Shown: piece after piece, positions 1 through 13,100 of the stretch
Layout of the letters: every line of letters starts with the position of its first letter
How positions within the stretch are numbered: the first letter of the stretch is position 1
From: Stenopsyche tienmushanensis
Taxonomy: Eukaryota; Arthropoda; Insecta; Trichoptera; Stenopsychidae
Assembly (NCBI GenBank): GCA_008973525.1
Contig: WACJ01000006.1
Location: 62,001 to 126,000, forward strand
Direction of reading: 5' to 3'
DNA length: 64,000 bases
Made by a program: the position numbers and the translations under genes
The notes under the pieces: generated by a model
The model's database searches: none
The model's input: only the letters and a program-made list of their open reading frames with translations
Told to the model about the DNA's origin: nothing

Positions 1-69
1 GAGTACTCATGGCTATTATATGATATGACAAATAATATAGTAAATATCTACCTATATATAGGAGATTTG

Positions 70-760
70 AATGTATCGTTTTCACACATAAGTCCTATGT
101 CGTAAATGCCAGGATTGCTGATATAGATTTTTTTTTCAACATTTTGAAAAAATGACCAAAATTTCAACATTAAATCATCATATTTTTTAATGTATCGTTA
201 TAATAGCATGAAATAACTGTTACTTGTATTTTACAATGTATTTTAGATCTAAAAAAAAACATTATTTTATGCGATTGATTTACTTCTTCTGAGTTTCCAA
301 AGTCACATAAAATATGCAAACGAATGACAAATGTCAATTTCTAAATTCTTTAAACAAAAAACTAACAACTATTTTGAACTTACTTTAACTACTTTAGTTT
401 TAAAAACTTCTTTAAATTATACCCTTTCCAACGATATACGACATGTCATACAAATCATTCAATAAATCGTTAAATTTGAAGAGGTACCAGTTTAACAGGG
501 CCAGGGCTACGAAAATACTTTTTATGTATACTGTCGTGCAAAAATTAACTCTTTTGGCGACCTTATTCAGTGGCTCGCACGGTCTCCAGACCTGACACCA
601 CTGGATTTCTTTGTCTGACAAATCTGCAACTAAAGCGTCAAAAACTATTTAAAGGTGAAATTTTGGATATTTTTTTAAAATGTTGAAAAAATATTTTATT
701 TCGACAACTCTGTCACTTAGGACATAGGGTCTATGTGTGAAACGTAGCAAATGACCCCCC
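70..760 (+). mobile_element. Decayed DDE-type DNA transposon with inverted ends
   Basis: About 50 bases near 70-120 (containing TTTCACACATA then CCTATGTC) reappear reverse-complemented near 705-755 (GACATAGGGTCTATGTGTGAAA), which gives long imperfect terminal inverted repeats. Between them, 541-615 read on the + strand encode RSPDLTPLDFFV, the well-known SPDLTPLDFFLW block next to the last catalytic residue in IS630/Tc1/mariner-superfamily transposases of insects. Most of the transposase is missing, so this is an internally deleted, inactive copy. The superfamily is supported by the motif; the exact family is not known. Confidence 0.5.
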
Positions 761-934
761 TTAAACTTCAAAAAAAAATTTTAGTCCGTGTGCAGAATAC
801 CTGTATATATAATATACCCATATTTTGTCTAATACTATTGTTGTCGATGTCTGAAGTAGCATTCCATCTTTCATTTTTGCAAAGGCGGTGATTATTCTTT
901 CAATTAGAATTTCCATTGTGGGCACCTCTGTCGT

Positions 935-1075
935 ATAAATGAATTATTTTGGCGGCCCTATTCCATGGCTCACATGGTCTCCAGACCTGACACCAATGGA
1001 TTTTCTTGTCTGGGGATGTACCTTATTCCGTAACTCGCACGGTTTCCAGACCCAATACCATTGGATTTATTGCCT
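935..1075 (+). repeat. Two further copies of the SPDLTP transposase segment
   Basis: Positions 943-1012 encode WSPDLTPMDFLVWG, and 1020-1070 repeat the same nucleotide block in a more eroded form (LARFPDPIPLDLL). Together with the copy at 541-615 the same short transposase region occurs three times within about 530 bases, always on the + strand. This may be local duplication or nested insertion of related deleted elements. Confidence 0.45.
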
Positions 1076-1317
1076 GTAAATTTAAAAGTGAAATTTAGGC
1101 TATTTTTCAAAATGTTCAAAAAAATACTATTTTGGCAACCATTGGTTATTTATTTATAAAATTGTATCTGAATCTTTAAAATTATTACGTTGTCACATAA
1201 CATTCAATTTGGGCTATTGTACACATCATTTTAACCAAAATGCTTATCATACGATATTGAAAGTATATAGGTTTACAAAAAATGCCGTTTCATTTTTACA
1301 CAGATTTCATTTTACAC

Positions 1318-1400
1318 AGAGGAAGAGTGGGAAATTTGTAAAGACTGAGTAGTTTTCTTCAAGAGATAGTGAAAAACTACTCTTGACGACCTTAATGATT
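1318..1400 (-). repeat. Dispersed repeat shared with 48062-48135
   Basis: The reverse complement of this stretch (core CACTATCTC, then AAACTRCTCAGTCTTTA) matches 48062-48135 over roughly 70 bases with few differences. The copy at 48 kb lies upstream of an RTE-like LINE tail, so this may be a fragment of the same element family. No protein can be assigned. Confidence 0.4.
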
Positions 1401-2409
1401 TTACTGTAAAAGGCTTTCTTGAGTACAAATAGTCCAGTCTCCCCTTTCCTCGCGAGGGCTCTATCGGGCATATATAAATATATTTTTCAATAATAACTTT
1501 GTTGAAGTTGATGATATACAAGATTTAAATATAAAATTGGCTTCAGTTAATGTTTAATCTACGTTTTTTACCATTCTAAAATACTTAATGTAATTTCGTT
1601 GCATTATTGCGTCTTATATGTACTTTAAAACCCTTCATGCCGAAGCATTTTTTTATCGTGCATATAAGGCTTCTTCAGCTGTGTACTTATGATGCAATGA
1701 AGTATTTCTTATTCAAGCATAAGTGCGTTTTTCCGACAGTTTCATAACTTTGCGACGATCAAAAGGCATTCCGGTGCTATTTTATGTTCATTGAATTTAG
1801 ACGCTTGAACAATCATGATAAGCTTTCGTGTCAATTGAAGATCAAACATTGACAGGTCGGACGCTTAATCAAATACATATTTATTTACAATTTTGCACCG
1901 ATAACATCTGAACGATAAAATATTGACGTTAATTGTGTAAAAACTTGATGCATTACGAAAGAGGTTTTTGAGTTTATTCGTATTATCCCAATGAATTCTT
2001 CTTAACGTACCTTTATAATAAATTAAAATCTAACCCCATATATCAATCATCCATCTTCAACCATGATGATATGTGTGAAAATATAATAAAAAATGCTGAA
2101 AAACTAAATTTATAACGGATTTATGATTGATCAAATAAACGCTTTCAGCATTGTTTACATTGGCATTTCTTGTATCTATTGACTGCTCTATTTTAACAAT
2201 ATCGTAATCTATATGAAGCACTCATTGTTTTCATTAATTTCACTATGAAGTAGATAGCTGGATGTTATTCAATCCTAATATAGTTAATAATCTTTCAGAT
2301 CGGGACGCAAATATTAATAAAAACTTGTATAAAGGCTATTGCTATGAATACAACTGATAAGTTTGATGGACGTGTTTATTAAAAGGTTTTGAGAGTATAA
2401 TGTATATCA

Positions 2410-2622
2410 AAGATATCAACAATTTTGAATATCACAATGTATTTTATAAGGTTTGAGGGTATTATTTGAGCACCGAAAAGTAATACATTTTCTTGTAATT
2501 TTCATAGCATTTATTCTCATTTTTATAATATTCAAATAAATGATATTCAGAGGGTCCATAGGATGTTGAATAAGTTCCGGTGAGTAAGATGAATGGGGTA
2601 AAAGTTCTGAATCAAGCTCCAT
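2410..2622 (-). mobile_element. Mariner transposase fragment, decayed
   Basis: On the minus strand the frame contains ELLPHSSYSPEL and, after a frameshift, PSEYHLFEY. This corresponds to the mariner transposase signature of the type W-x-LPHPPYSPDLAPSDYHLF near the third catalytic Asp. The two halves lie in different frames and an extra few codons separate them, so this is a dead relic. No inverted ends were identified. Confidence 0.5.
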
Positions 2623-5600
2623 TTTTTTATTGTGTTAATTTTGTAGAAATATCCAAGAAATATCTTATCGATTACAACTGATCATTTTATGAGTTAGTAT
2701 TTAATTTGCTCTAATTCTTCATGATATATTACTCCTGTGAATGTCTGATCAGCTTAAGAAATTCAAATAGAATTCCTCCCGAGCAAAGGCACCATACTCA
2801 CTGAAATACTGTTTTATTCATGATAGTTTAATGTTAAGAAGAGGTAAGAGAGAAAATTTTAGAAATGTAGTTTATATTATTGTAAGTTTTTTTAGATTAA
2901 CTTTGATTCATATATTTTTAAAAAATAATCATACGGGGTGTTTTGCACATGGATCGATTTTTTTTTTTTGTTAGGGGGAGGTTTTTCTACGTTTTACACA
3001 GACCAAGTATCATGTCCTAAGTATCAAATTTTCACCCTTTAATCGTCATAACTTCGTAATAGCACGGTGATTAACAAGGTGGTGTTAAACTGTGATCGAT
3101 TTTCGATAATTACCAGTAAATGGGCTACAATACAGAGATTGTTTTCGTTTAATTAATTTATAATATTATAGTAACTAACTAACTAACTAGTTATAAAAAG
3201 AGAGCCAATTCCTAAATTCATGATGAGCAAGACCGTTTGTAAATAACAGATTTGCTTTAAATCTTATTTTAATGTAATTATAAATTTGCTACTCGTTCAT
3301 AGCCATTGCCAACTCCTATCTAAAAGCCCCTAGTCAAATAACTTTATCCTAATTAATTCATACGTGGAAAGCAATTAGAAACCGCCACATAAAATCTCTC
3401 ATTCCATAAGAAAATCTTATATAAAGATAACCTACATCCAATAACAGAATACCTTAAAGGATCGAAATTGTTTATATTTCGAATTTTGAGTAAAACTATA
3501 TTTTTTTCAATAGACTTTTGATTATTATTTACTTGAAATGCTTACAAAGAAGATATTTCATTTGTTGTAGAGGCGGAAAAAATATTTCGTACTGAATTCA
3601 GCGACCAAAATATTTACACCATATAGAACTTTTGAAAATAGTCTCATTCAGAAAGTTTACTCACAATGTCGAAATATATACAATCAAATTTTTTGACAAG
3701 AAAGTTTTCCTCAGTTCTTAAAAGAAATCCTTTGACATTCACGTAGGTGGTACTCTAGATAAAAGCTCTTGCAACAAAAGCTCAAGAAAAAATCCTCCCG
3801 TGTTTATTCTTTGTTTCATCTCTTAGCCGATAGCTACTCGAGTATAAAGGAAACGTAAAACCTACCACGTCATTGAAAAAAGGTCAAAGCCAAAGTATAT
3901 ACGTACAATAGAAACAACCTACTTATTAAAGACACCGTATAAATAACAGTCTTCGAAGGTAATCAAATATATTCAAAATCGTATTTTATGCTGCATGTAA
4001 ACAGAGATCTTCGCCGAATATCCAATTCGGTAAATAAACATCGGTGTTGACTAAAGAAAGCCTTCAACGCCTAAATTTGTTTTCACACCAATGAAAGCCC
4101 TTAATAATATTACTCGTATTTGCCCTTTGATCTATTATAACTTCAATATCATCTTTCAGGCTCATAATTAGAATCACGACGAAAAAAATCTCTGGAAATG
4201 CCGAAAACATTGATTTTATTCTCGAATCATATTTAAAATTGATACCTTTGATATAAGGCAAAAAATCGTATTGCATTTACATAATATAAAATATGATCAG
4301 CCAAACCAATTGTTACTAATAAAAATGAGATATTTTTCGGCAAATTTAAATATGGACAATTCAAAAGCAAGATTTAGACAGTATGTGACACGTTTATCAC
4401 TGGATTTAATAAATTAAAAATGGATTTTCAAATAATTCTTGCACCATTTTAAATTTTTCGCATTTTATTATATATAAGAATATACTATTTTTCATGCTGA
4501 AACAATGTTAAAAACACATGGCATATTCCAACGTTGTATTTAATGCATGTTTGTTCTTCAAAGCAAAGCTTTCCGCATCGTTTGAAGATTATAATTTTTT
4601 GCAGCTTTCAGATCCACTGAAAATGGTAGAGTTAGAGTGCATAATATCTTTCTTGGTGTTCATTGAGTGCTTGAAAAGCTTAATGCTCAAACCCTGTACG
4701 AATTAGGTCATCTGGAAAAAGCGACATCGATATACTTTGAGCCTTTTGGGGCCACGTCATAAATCCAACATGTACATTTGGGAATCAGTTTAATTATTTT
4801 TTTAAATACTTCAACGGCGCCAAATGGCATTCTTTCAGCGCAGTGGAAAATGTATGTAATTTATTTGTTTTTCTCAAATCCATAAAGCTCACCTGTGCGG
4901 TTAACTTTGATTGTAAAGCTAACGAAGCTTTTTATGTCACTTCAGCTGGAGTAGTTTTCCGGTGAATTTACTTTTAACGTATGTACATACGAACGTTCAG
5001 ACGAAATGTAACAAACAGACGTAAAAATAGAACAATGTATTTTTTTTTCTTCCAGGAAATTCAGCACACATAAATAACATATATTGCCTTAATCTTTGAG
5101 AGATCATGAACACGTAAGCCGAATTTAGTACGTAAGTCGTGGGAGTTTTTCAAGCATTACAAATAATAGTCATGATTTGCTCTTAAAATTACCGTTATTA
5201 AGGCCTTTACAGATCTCGTTATAATGTTTGTTTATGTACGTATTTGTGCCGAAATTCTTTGATGAAATATTCTCTATGTACAAATTGGTTCATTATGTAA
5301 GGAAAACATGTTATTTTAATCGACAATCTTTTTTTCATAGCGACGACAACAAAATTACACAGTCCCTGTGATCATTCGAGCATCCCTTATGAACCATCTC
5401 GAATATGATAAATGTTCTTTATAGTCATAGAAACAGAGGATCAGCGCAAAGCTCACGATGTCAATCAATCCTTACGAAATTGAATTCCGTTGATCCTTTA
5501 TTTTTTGCGACTCTATTGTAATACGATATAGTGCTCTTCAATTTATGTACAAAGGTAAAATATCCCATTGAAAGATTTCATCCCTTGTTTTATAAGCACC

Positions 5601-6299
5601 CGAGACATAAAACCTCCGACTTTAAAACCCACGCGTATTCTTAATTTGCAAGATCATACATAAAATCGTATAAATAATACAATCTCACTGAGCTTTCGGC
5701 AATTGTTGACACTCTGTGAGCCGTGTGATAAATTCCGTGCCCAGATTCATCGAGCCCCGTCGTATAAATAACCGCCGGCGAGCTTTTTTACTGCCATGGT
5801 AAAACTTTATTTATCAACGCCATTTTGAAAGCTTATGCAAATTTAACTGTTCTAAAAAAGATCTCTTGCATAAAAATGCGACATAAAACTTACTTTCGCA
5901 CAGAGCAATTGAGTCACAGCTAATCAAAGAAAATGGCATCTGATTATTCACGCGAGCGATGCTAATCGACGGTGTTTTCATACAGATTTTAATCGGTCGT
6001 TCAATGATGATTAAATATTTGAGATACGCATCAACAGCCCAATATGACTACTGAACAAAGAAAATGATGTTTTTTTATCATCCTGCAAAAACATGCAATA
6101 AACTACTGTTTTGCAAAAACATGTGATTTGTCTGTCCTTACAAAATTTAAATGATTTATGGTGCCGTTAGATAGTGTTTATTTTTATTATACTGATTGTA
6201 CGTATTTTATTCTTGGACTTTTAATTTAAAGATTCGGGTTCAAATAAGTATCCATATTTCCGATTAATCGTCACGATTCAAATTTAAGCTGATTTCCTG

Positions 6300-6760
6300 A
6301 CTTTTAAAAAAACTCGCAAAATTCCCGATTTCCTGACAAATGATCTATTTCCGACGCTGCAGATGAATATTTATATACTATTATACTTTGATGTGGTTCG
6401 TAATTATATTACGGAGGAATACAAAAATTTTGAACTCCGTATCTATTATATTTCATATCAATATTCCCATTATTAGAGTCGAGGTGTAGTAAATACATCA
6501 CCGGTAAGGAAAGGTTAATATACCAATTTGAAAAACATATATGTACTGTATATATATATATATAATATATATATATATATATAGATTAGACAGTTACTGC
6601 CCTTAGGTGTCGCCTAAGCTCGCCAATTAGTAGTTACGCCACTGTTTCCAAGCGTCCAGATTTCCGCGGAAATATCTCGATTTTTAATAGCCTTCATCGT
6701 GCTGGTGACGTTTGCTAATTCCGGGATTGGATTCCCTATTCCTGATCTCCCAATTTATTG
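6300..6760 (-). repeat. hAT-associated dispersed repeat, copy A
   Basis: This block is an inverted copy of about 25735-26095. It shares the stretches ATTACGGAGGAATACAAA, ATTAGAGTCGAGGTGTAGTA and the CAGTTACT...CGCCTAAG...AACGCC section. In the 25.7-26.3 kb copy the same sequence lies directly before a hAT dimerisation domain. Here the homology stops near 6308 and the coding part is absent. A (TA)n run at about 6550-6583 is embedded in it. A third, short copy lies at 13885-13955. Confidence 0.5.
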
Positions 6761-9700
6761 ATATGCTATTTTTCCCCACAACCTGAATTTAATTCAGAAC
6801 CTTTAAAATAACCGCCCAAGAACGAATCCTCTCTAAACTCCTCTCTCGGAATATAACCATGATATTTAATGTTACCATAAGGTGACAATCGTTCCTAAAA
6901 GGGTCAATCGGAACCATTGTTTTATCTACATTATCAGTACGATTTCAATCTAATCAATAAATATTTTTGCATGGTAACTATTATAAAAACAATCAAATTA
7001 AAATGATTTTAATTACAATCATGTATTTGATTGCATCTTGAAAAACGTGTTTTGAATTGAGCTTCCTTATGAACTGAATGTAAGTTTAAATTTTTAAAAT
7101 TCATATGAAGCCGCAGATTTATAATCTTATCTCGTTTTAAAAGAAATGGTTCATTTTAATGATTCCAATAAGATTTCAAAAAATGACTAGAGTGAAAACC
7201 CAAAAAAAATAACGTATCTTTACTACGAGATAATAACAATTAGAATTTCCCATGATTTGAATCTTTTTCGATGATATTGCTGTATAATAATGTTGCAAAC
7301 AATTCCGAGTATTTCGATTTAAAAAAGTAGATTTTCTGAGGTGATTTCGTATGGATATATTTTTAGGAAAAAACCAACATATTTACCTTTCTGGCTAGAG
7401 GTTAAAGTTGTTTGGACTAAAAAAAATCACGACTTACTACATGATTCAATATGTAATGGAAAATTGCCAAATGCTCCACCTACGCCTATCAAAACACAAT
7501 TAATCAGAAAACGACGATTTGTTCTATAAATATTATTTGTGCTTATACAAGCAGTATATATACATCTCTTTAATGAATGGATAAACGATCCTGTTTTCAA
7601 CCAATATGATCAGCCTGTGTCAATATTTTTAAATGTCAAATGTGTCGACGGGCGTATAAATGGGGTCAAATTCTATTTTTTTGCGAATAAATGGGTTAAC
7701 GCTTTGATGTGACAAATTAAAAAAACGTGCGACATTGCTTATTTATTTTTTTATATATTTGTCTTGGTCATTTGTTCCCTGTCAGACGTTCAAATTTGAT
7801 TTCTAGACATACTTCATTTGTGTGTATTTTGTCAATTGTGACAGAATACAGACCGTCTGGAAAAAAAGTATAATTACTTTGTTATATTTCAAGATGACCC
7901 AAACACACGAATTTAATGTGTTATTATATATAATTTTGAATAATTCATAATATGTACGTGTTTATGCAAGCATTTGAAGCAGCGAGTGACTATGATATCT
8001 ACTCAGGTCATAATTTGAGCCAATGCATACGTAGAAAAAATGATTATAGACTTAAAACATGGCCTTATTTTGACACAACATTGCCTTTATTCACCAGTAT
8101 TCAAATTGGTTGCTCTTGGGTAAATTTTTATAAAATATTGAATTAGCAACTAAGCTTGATTTTGTATTATCAATATTTCAATAACACGTTATTTATTAGA
8201 AAAAAATAAATAAATAAGGAATTTGGGTTAAATCATCATTAATGGCGTAAAAGGTCCTTCTCTATTGGAATATCATAGGATTTAAAGATTAATAGAACAT
8301 TTATTACGAAATTTAAAAAATATACTCACATCACTGACTTTATCTGTAACGCTTATAACGAGTATCATTATTAACTGTCAATTTACAATTCGTTGCTATA
8401 GCGCATTTTAAAGATATTTGATAAATCCTCATAGTTATAAAACACTCAAGTGTGGATGCAATCCATAGATTTATGCGATAAAAGATAATCGAAAAAATGT
8501 TACCTTGGTGATAATGTTTGACATTGGTGTTCTGAAGCAAGCTTTAATATTTATTATGAATTTAATAAAAGCGCACACAAACCTCCTCGTGGAATACATC
8601 TGTGCTGTAAATTTTGCGTCACTGAAAAAAATGCTTTCATGGAAGATATTTGGCGAAGCTTCATGTTATCCTGAAAATTCCAACCGGGCTCGAGGCGAGG
8701 GCTTTATTAGATTGCATCGGATATTCGGAATGAATACTACATTACATGATATAATACTTTCCATTATCGAACTGAGTCTTGAAGGCAATTTTTCATTGCC
8801 TTGACATGTTAAATCATAATACATTCGAAAAGAATTTCTTCTTAAAATTCAATTCAATCTAAATGAACATTAGGATCTTATCCTCGAATGCTACGCAATA
8901 AGAAAAAATCCGACAGCAAAAAGATTGGACTTAGTGTCAAGATTGTTTATGGTGTATTATATTTTTTGATATTAATTTTAATATACCAAAAAATGTTGCT
9001 TATATTTATTCAATTCCAAACGCGTTTAATTTTTTTGGCGAATACTCTTAACTATTGAGCTATGGGGCTCATTATTCATTCATCTACATAGATCAAATTT
9101 TCTATTAATTAAATGCTATATCGTTCTTATTTATAAGCTCTCAAAATATGAAGCTCAACTAGTTGCTTAAAACATTTTAAGCATAAGGAGTTTGAAATAG
9201 GGACCTATGATTCAATCAAAAAACGCAATGAAGCCAACCTCTTAAAACCGTCAAACTTCAATATGAAATAAAATTATTTAGAAAATAGCAACTAGCCTGA
9301 TAGGAATATTGAAAAGTGAGATGTAATTTTATACAATACAAGTAACATGATAAATTTGGCATCCAGTTTTAGTAAGCATCGGATACCAAACTGAGACAGT
9401 TGCGTAGTATAATAAAACCATATTTGGTTTCGATTCTAAAGAATAAATAACGAAATATATTATAATAGTCTGTGCAAATTGTTTTAATATACTTGATTTA
9501 CCTGATATTAATACATGGATCCTTTATAAATAAAAACAAGATATCAAGACAAGTATTTCTAATGTAATTAGCAAAAGAACTTGTCGAGGAATGTCACAAA
9601 TTTCTCCAAAAAGGAAAAGATATGCCAAATACCATTTTGCTAAGATAATACTACTAAATTTTGTATGATTTGTAAATAAAATATATGAGCAAAAAATGTA

Positions 9701-10174
9701 TGACACAGAAATCTACCGTCTGTAATTATTAAACGAAAATCATTAACATTATAACAAAAATTATGTCATTTTCATGATACATATAAAAATGTATGGTTGA
9801 TTATTAAAAAGCTATGTTGTGCAATATTTTTTATACGGACAACATACGCTATGATTTGATTTATATGAAATGCTGATATGATTAATTTTAAAGTCTTTAA
9901 TTTATTGTTTTTTCGAAATTTTACATCTAAAAGCTACGATTGTACAATGCGCCTGTAGGATCGATTGCTTTCAATCCAGGCCAAATTCAAAGGTCGATTG
10001 TGCTCAATAAAAAAGGTCGTACTTCTTCCATGTGTTCCCATTGTGTCTATGCTTTTGTCTTTTGAAGTGGATGGAAGAGGATTTTCGGCCCAAATACTTC
10101 GGGTTCAATCGATCGAAAGCTTTATTTTTACGCTCGAATACAGCATTTATTAATCTAATGTTACTTTGTTTCAG

Positions 10175-13100
10175 GTCCTATTTCGAGCGTTTTCGTCAAT
10201 TGGTACGGCTGCAGAATTGTGACAATATGCGGCTCAATATTGGCGTCAGCCTGCGTCATCATCAGCGTGTTTGCTCCGAGCGTCTTGATGCTTTTCTTCA
10301 CGATAGGAGTAGGCACTGGACTTGGCTTCGGTCTTATTTATCTGCCGGCTATCGTCAGCGTCACGGTCTATTTCGAAAAGTATCGCTCATTAGCGACGGG
10401 GATTGCCGTGTGTGGTTCGGGAGTAGGAACCTTCCTCTTTGCTCCACTCACGAGGAAGCTCATCTCCGAGTACGGATGGCGAGGGGCGATGCTCATCATC
10501 GGTGGTATCATCTTAAACTGTGTAATATTTGGATTACTGTTCCGTCCATTAGAGCAAGACATACCCGACGACTTCTTGGAGCCACCCACGGAAATGACAA
10601 TACTTCAACCGAGAATGTCAGAATTGAACAATGCGCAACACCACGATAGCATAGTCAAGAGCAATGGCAATTCAATGCATCGATCACATAGTTCCGACCA
10701 CATGCAGCCAAATCCAGTGATCAAAGTGTATAAACAAAATGGACAACAGGTTTCAAACGGTGCACTTTTGCAGCATATATCGAATGGTGCACCATCGAAC
10801 TCAGAAACGGCTAGATTAGCATTGAGCCAACCGATGTTGAACCAATCGGTGGAACAAAACCGAAATTATAGAAGCCAGTCTTTAAAGCGAGTGGGAAGCG
10901 GAGTGATGAACAGACCTGATGTCTTCTATCAAGGGAGCTTCTTGCATTTGGCTAGTCATCGAGCGGGATCGGTGACTCCCGAAGAACAAATTCTCATGGG
11001 TCACCATGGATCCAGAAGGAGTAGTATTCGCTCTCTTGGACCACCGCCGACTGGTCTTCCGACGACCAAAGATTTCAAAGACACGATATCGGCATTGATC
11101 GACTTCTCTCTGCTGTCAGATCCAATTTTCATCATTTTTACCGTTTCGAATTTCCTCACCAGTATTGGATTTTACATTCCATACGTATATATTGTTGCAC
11201 AAGCTGAAAAGAGTGGAATTTCCAAAGAAAATGCGTCGTACCTTTTGAGCATCATCGGTATTGCGAACTCAATAGGAAGAATAGTATTAGGCTACATATC
11301 AGACAAACCATGGGTCAACAGATTGATTGTATACAATTCCTGCTTGACCATCTGCGGAATAAGTAAGTATTCTTAAAGCAAACTATTTTTATTATTCAGA
11401 TTACTAAAATTATATCACCATGTATTTTCATATGAAATGTCCGATATTGTAAAACCTTAACAGAATCATTTAAAATGGCATATTTTACCAGTTTGCTGTA
11501 TTTTAATCTTATTCAAGATTATCATTACAAGCCAAAACATACAATTTAGGCTACAAAAGTGATAATTTTGGGAACATTTGTCTTATTTCCGGAAAATATA
11601 TGCGAATTTCATTTATATCGACTTCAAATTTGCTGAACGTATTTTTAAACATTAGTTCTTTCCGATACACGAAGAAAAAAAAAGATTTTTTTGAATCAAC
11701 AAGATAGAAACGTCCCTTAAGTAACGATAATATTATTTGAATAGGGGCTTTTAGGTAGGAGATTTTCTATGTATGAGTAAAAATGTATCATTATTTAAAA
11801 ATGCCATTTAAATTAGTTTTGCAAATTAGCCACTGGTAGATGACCCTATCTGAAAATATTAATACTTCTATTCTTTCAAATTGTTGGTATGTTAAAGAAG
11901 TATTCTACAATCTGGATTTAAACTCGAACCTTTTTAAAAATATTCCATAACGACTTGCATTATTCACTTTTATTTGTCCTTTAACTGAAGAAACCTTAAA
12001 GAACTATTTTTTAATTCATCTGAGCAAAGATTCTCGGAAGATGAAATTCTATTTTTAAATTTTCATCTTCTTTCAACGACGTCCTCTATGAAAGTTGTAC
12101 ACCATTTGTCCTTCCTATATAGGAATGCAGCAATTTTCCCGTTGTATATATTTTTTATTCTGAAATATCAAATTTATTCTGCACACAATTTGCTTTTGCG
12201 ATACCGCTTTGTCTTCGCAAATATAATAATTTCATACATTGCTGTGCTCAGCCTTGAATGATATTTTCTTTCCGTGTCTACTACACGCATGGAGGGATTT
12301 CCCGTAAAAATCTACGAATACATTTTCTCACGCGATACCGAAGGAAAACCTTTCGTGACTAATTCGCAAATAATTCATGAATTTCGCAGTTCGATCGTAA
12401 AATATTTAACTTTGATTTGCAGATCAAATAGTATGAAAAAAAGATATGATCCGATACTTTGCGTTAAATAATGCTTTATATGTAGAATATTAAACGTTTG
12501 CTAAACGGCAAAGTTACATTCGTGTTTTACGAATGCAAATAAATCATATCCGGATTAACATAGTAATAACATGTACCCTAAATTGGATAAAACCTTGGAT
12601 AAAAGCTCGGTCTATTATCGTGAAACGATGGCCTTCTTATGATTAATGGAATTTTCTTTGAAATTCGAGCATTTGAAATCCAGGTATTTTTCATTATATC
12701 ACGAACCGCATTATTTAGATCTTCAGTATTTAATACGACAATATAATTATTGTTGGTTAGAAGAGTTGGACAACTTTCAAATGTCCACTATATTCAATTG
12801 ACTTTTTATAAAAAGTAGACGTCTTTATGATGCATATTACGCAGGAAATAATGAGCGTGACCATATGGCAACGTTAGACATTATTATTTAACTATTAATC
12901 TATCTATCCTATTTCTATCTGACAATATAATATTATATGAACAAATAACGATTATTTTTAAATGTCCAATTAAAATTCTTTCATGAAACTGAATCCCTTA
13001 ATTTATATTATTTTAAATCTACTGCTAATAAAAATGTCTCAATGTTTTGCAAATTTTCGCTTAAAAATAATTCGATAAGATGAAACAATTTGAAAATAAA

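Larger units (their letters stand above)
1..10174. other. Gene-poor flank or intron upstream of the SLC16-like exons
   Basis: No open frame here has a recognisable domain or a convincing exon. The SLC16-like gene that begins to be visible at 10175 lacks its N-terminal membrane helices, and I could not find a matching GG-x-GW type first exon in this stretch. The first exons therefore lie either outside the window or in a part I failed to recognise, and much of this region may be intron. The only structure I can support is repeat debris at about 70-1075, 1318-1400, 2410-2622 and 6300-6760, listed separately. Short open frames elsewhere in the stretch look like chance in AT-rich DNA. Confidence 0.5.

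Noticed and set aside
3170..3192. ACTA tetranucleotide run as a minisatellite or array
   Set aside because: Only about four to five units, with no spacer-repeat structure.
4064..4276. 70-codon minus-strand frame with a hydrophobic segment
   Set aside because: Short, AT-rich, no splice partner and no family resemblance.
6550..6590. (TA)n run as a possible replication or cruciform element
   Set aside because: It is a simple microsatellite inside a dispersed repeat; nothing else supports a function.
8505..8804. 99-codon + strand frame
   Set aside because: No recognisable domain, no convincing exon borders; length is possible by chance in this amount of sequence.
10032..10649. 205-codon + strand frame overlapping the SLC16-like exon
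   Set aside because: It lies in another frame over the exon that encodes clear transporter helices and starts in intron sequence.
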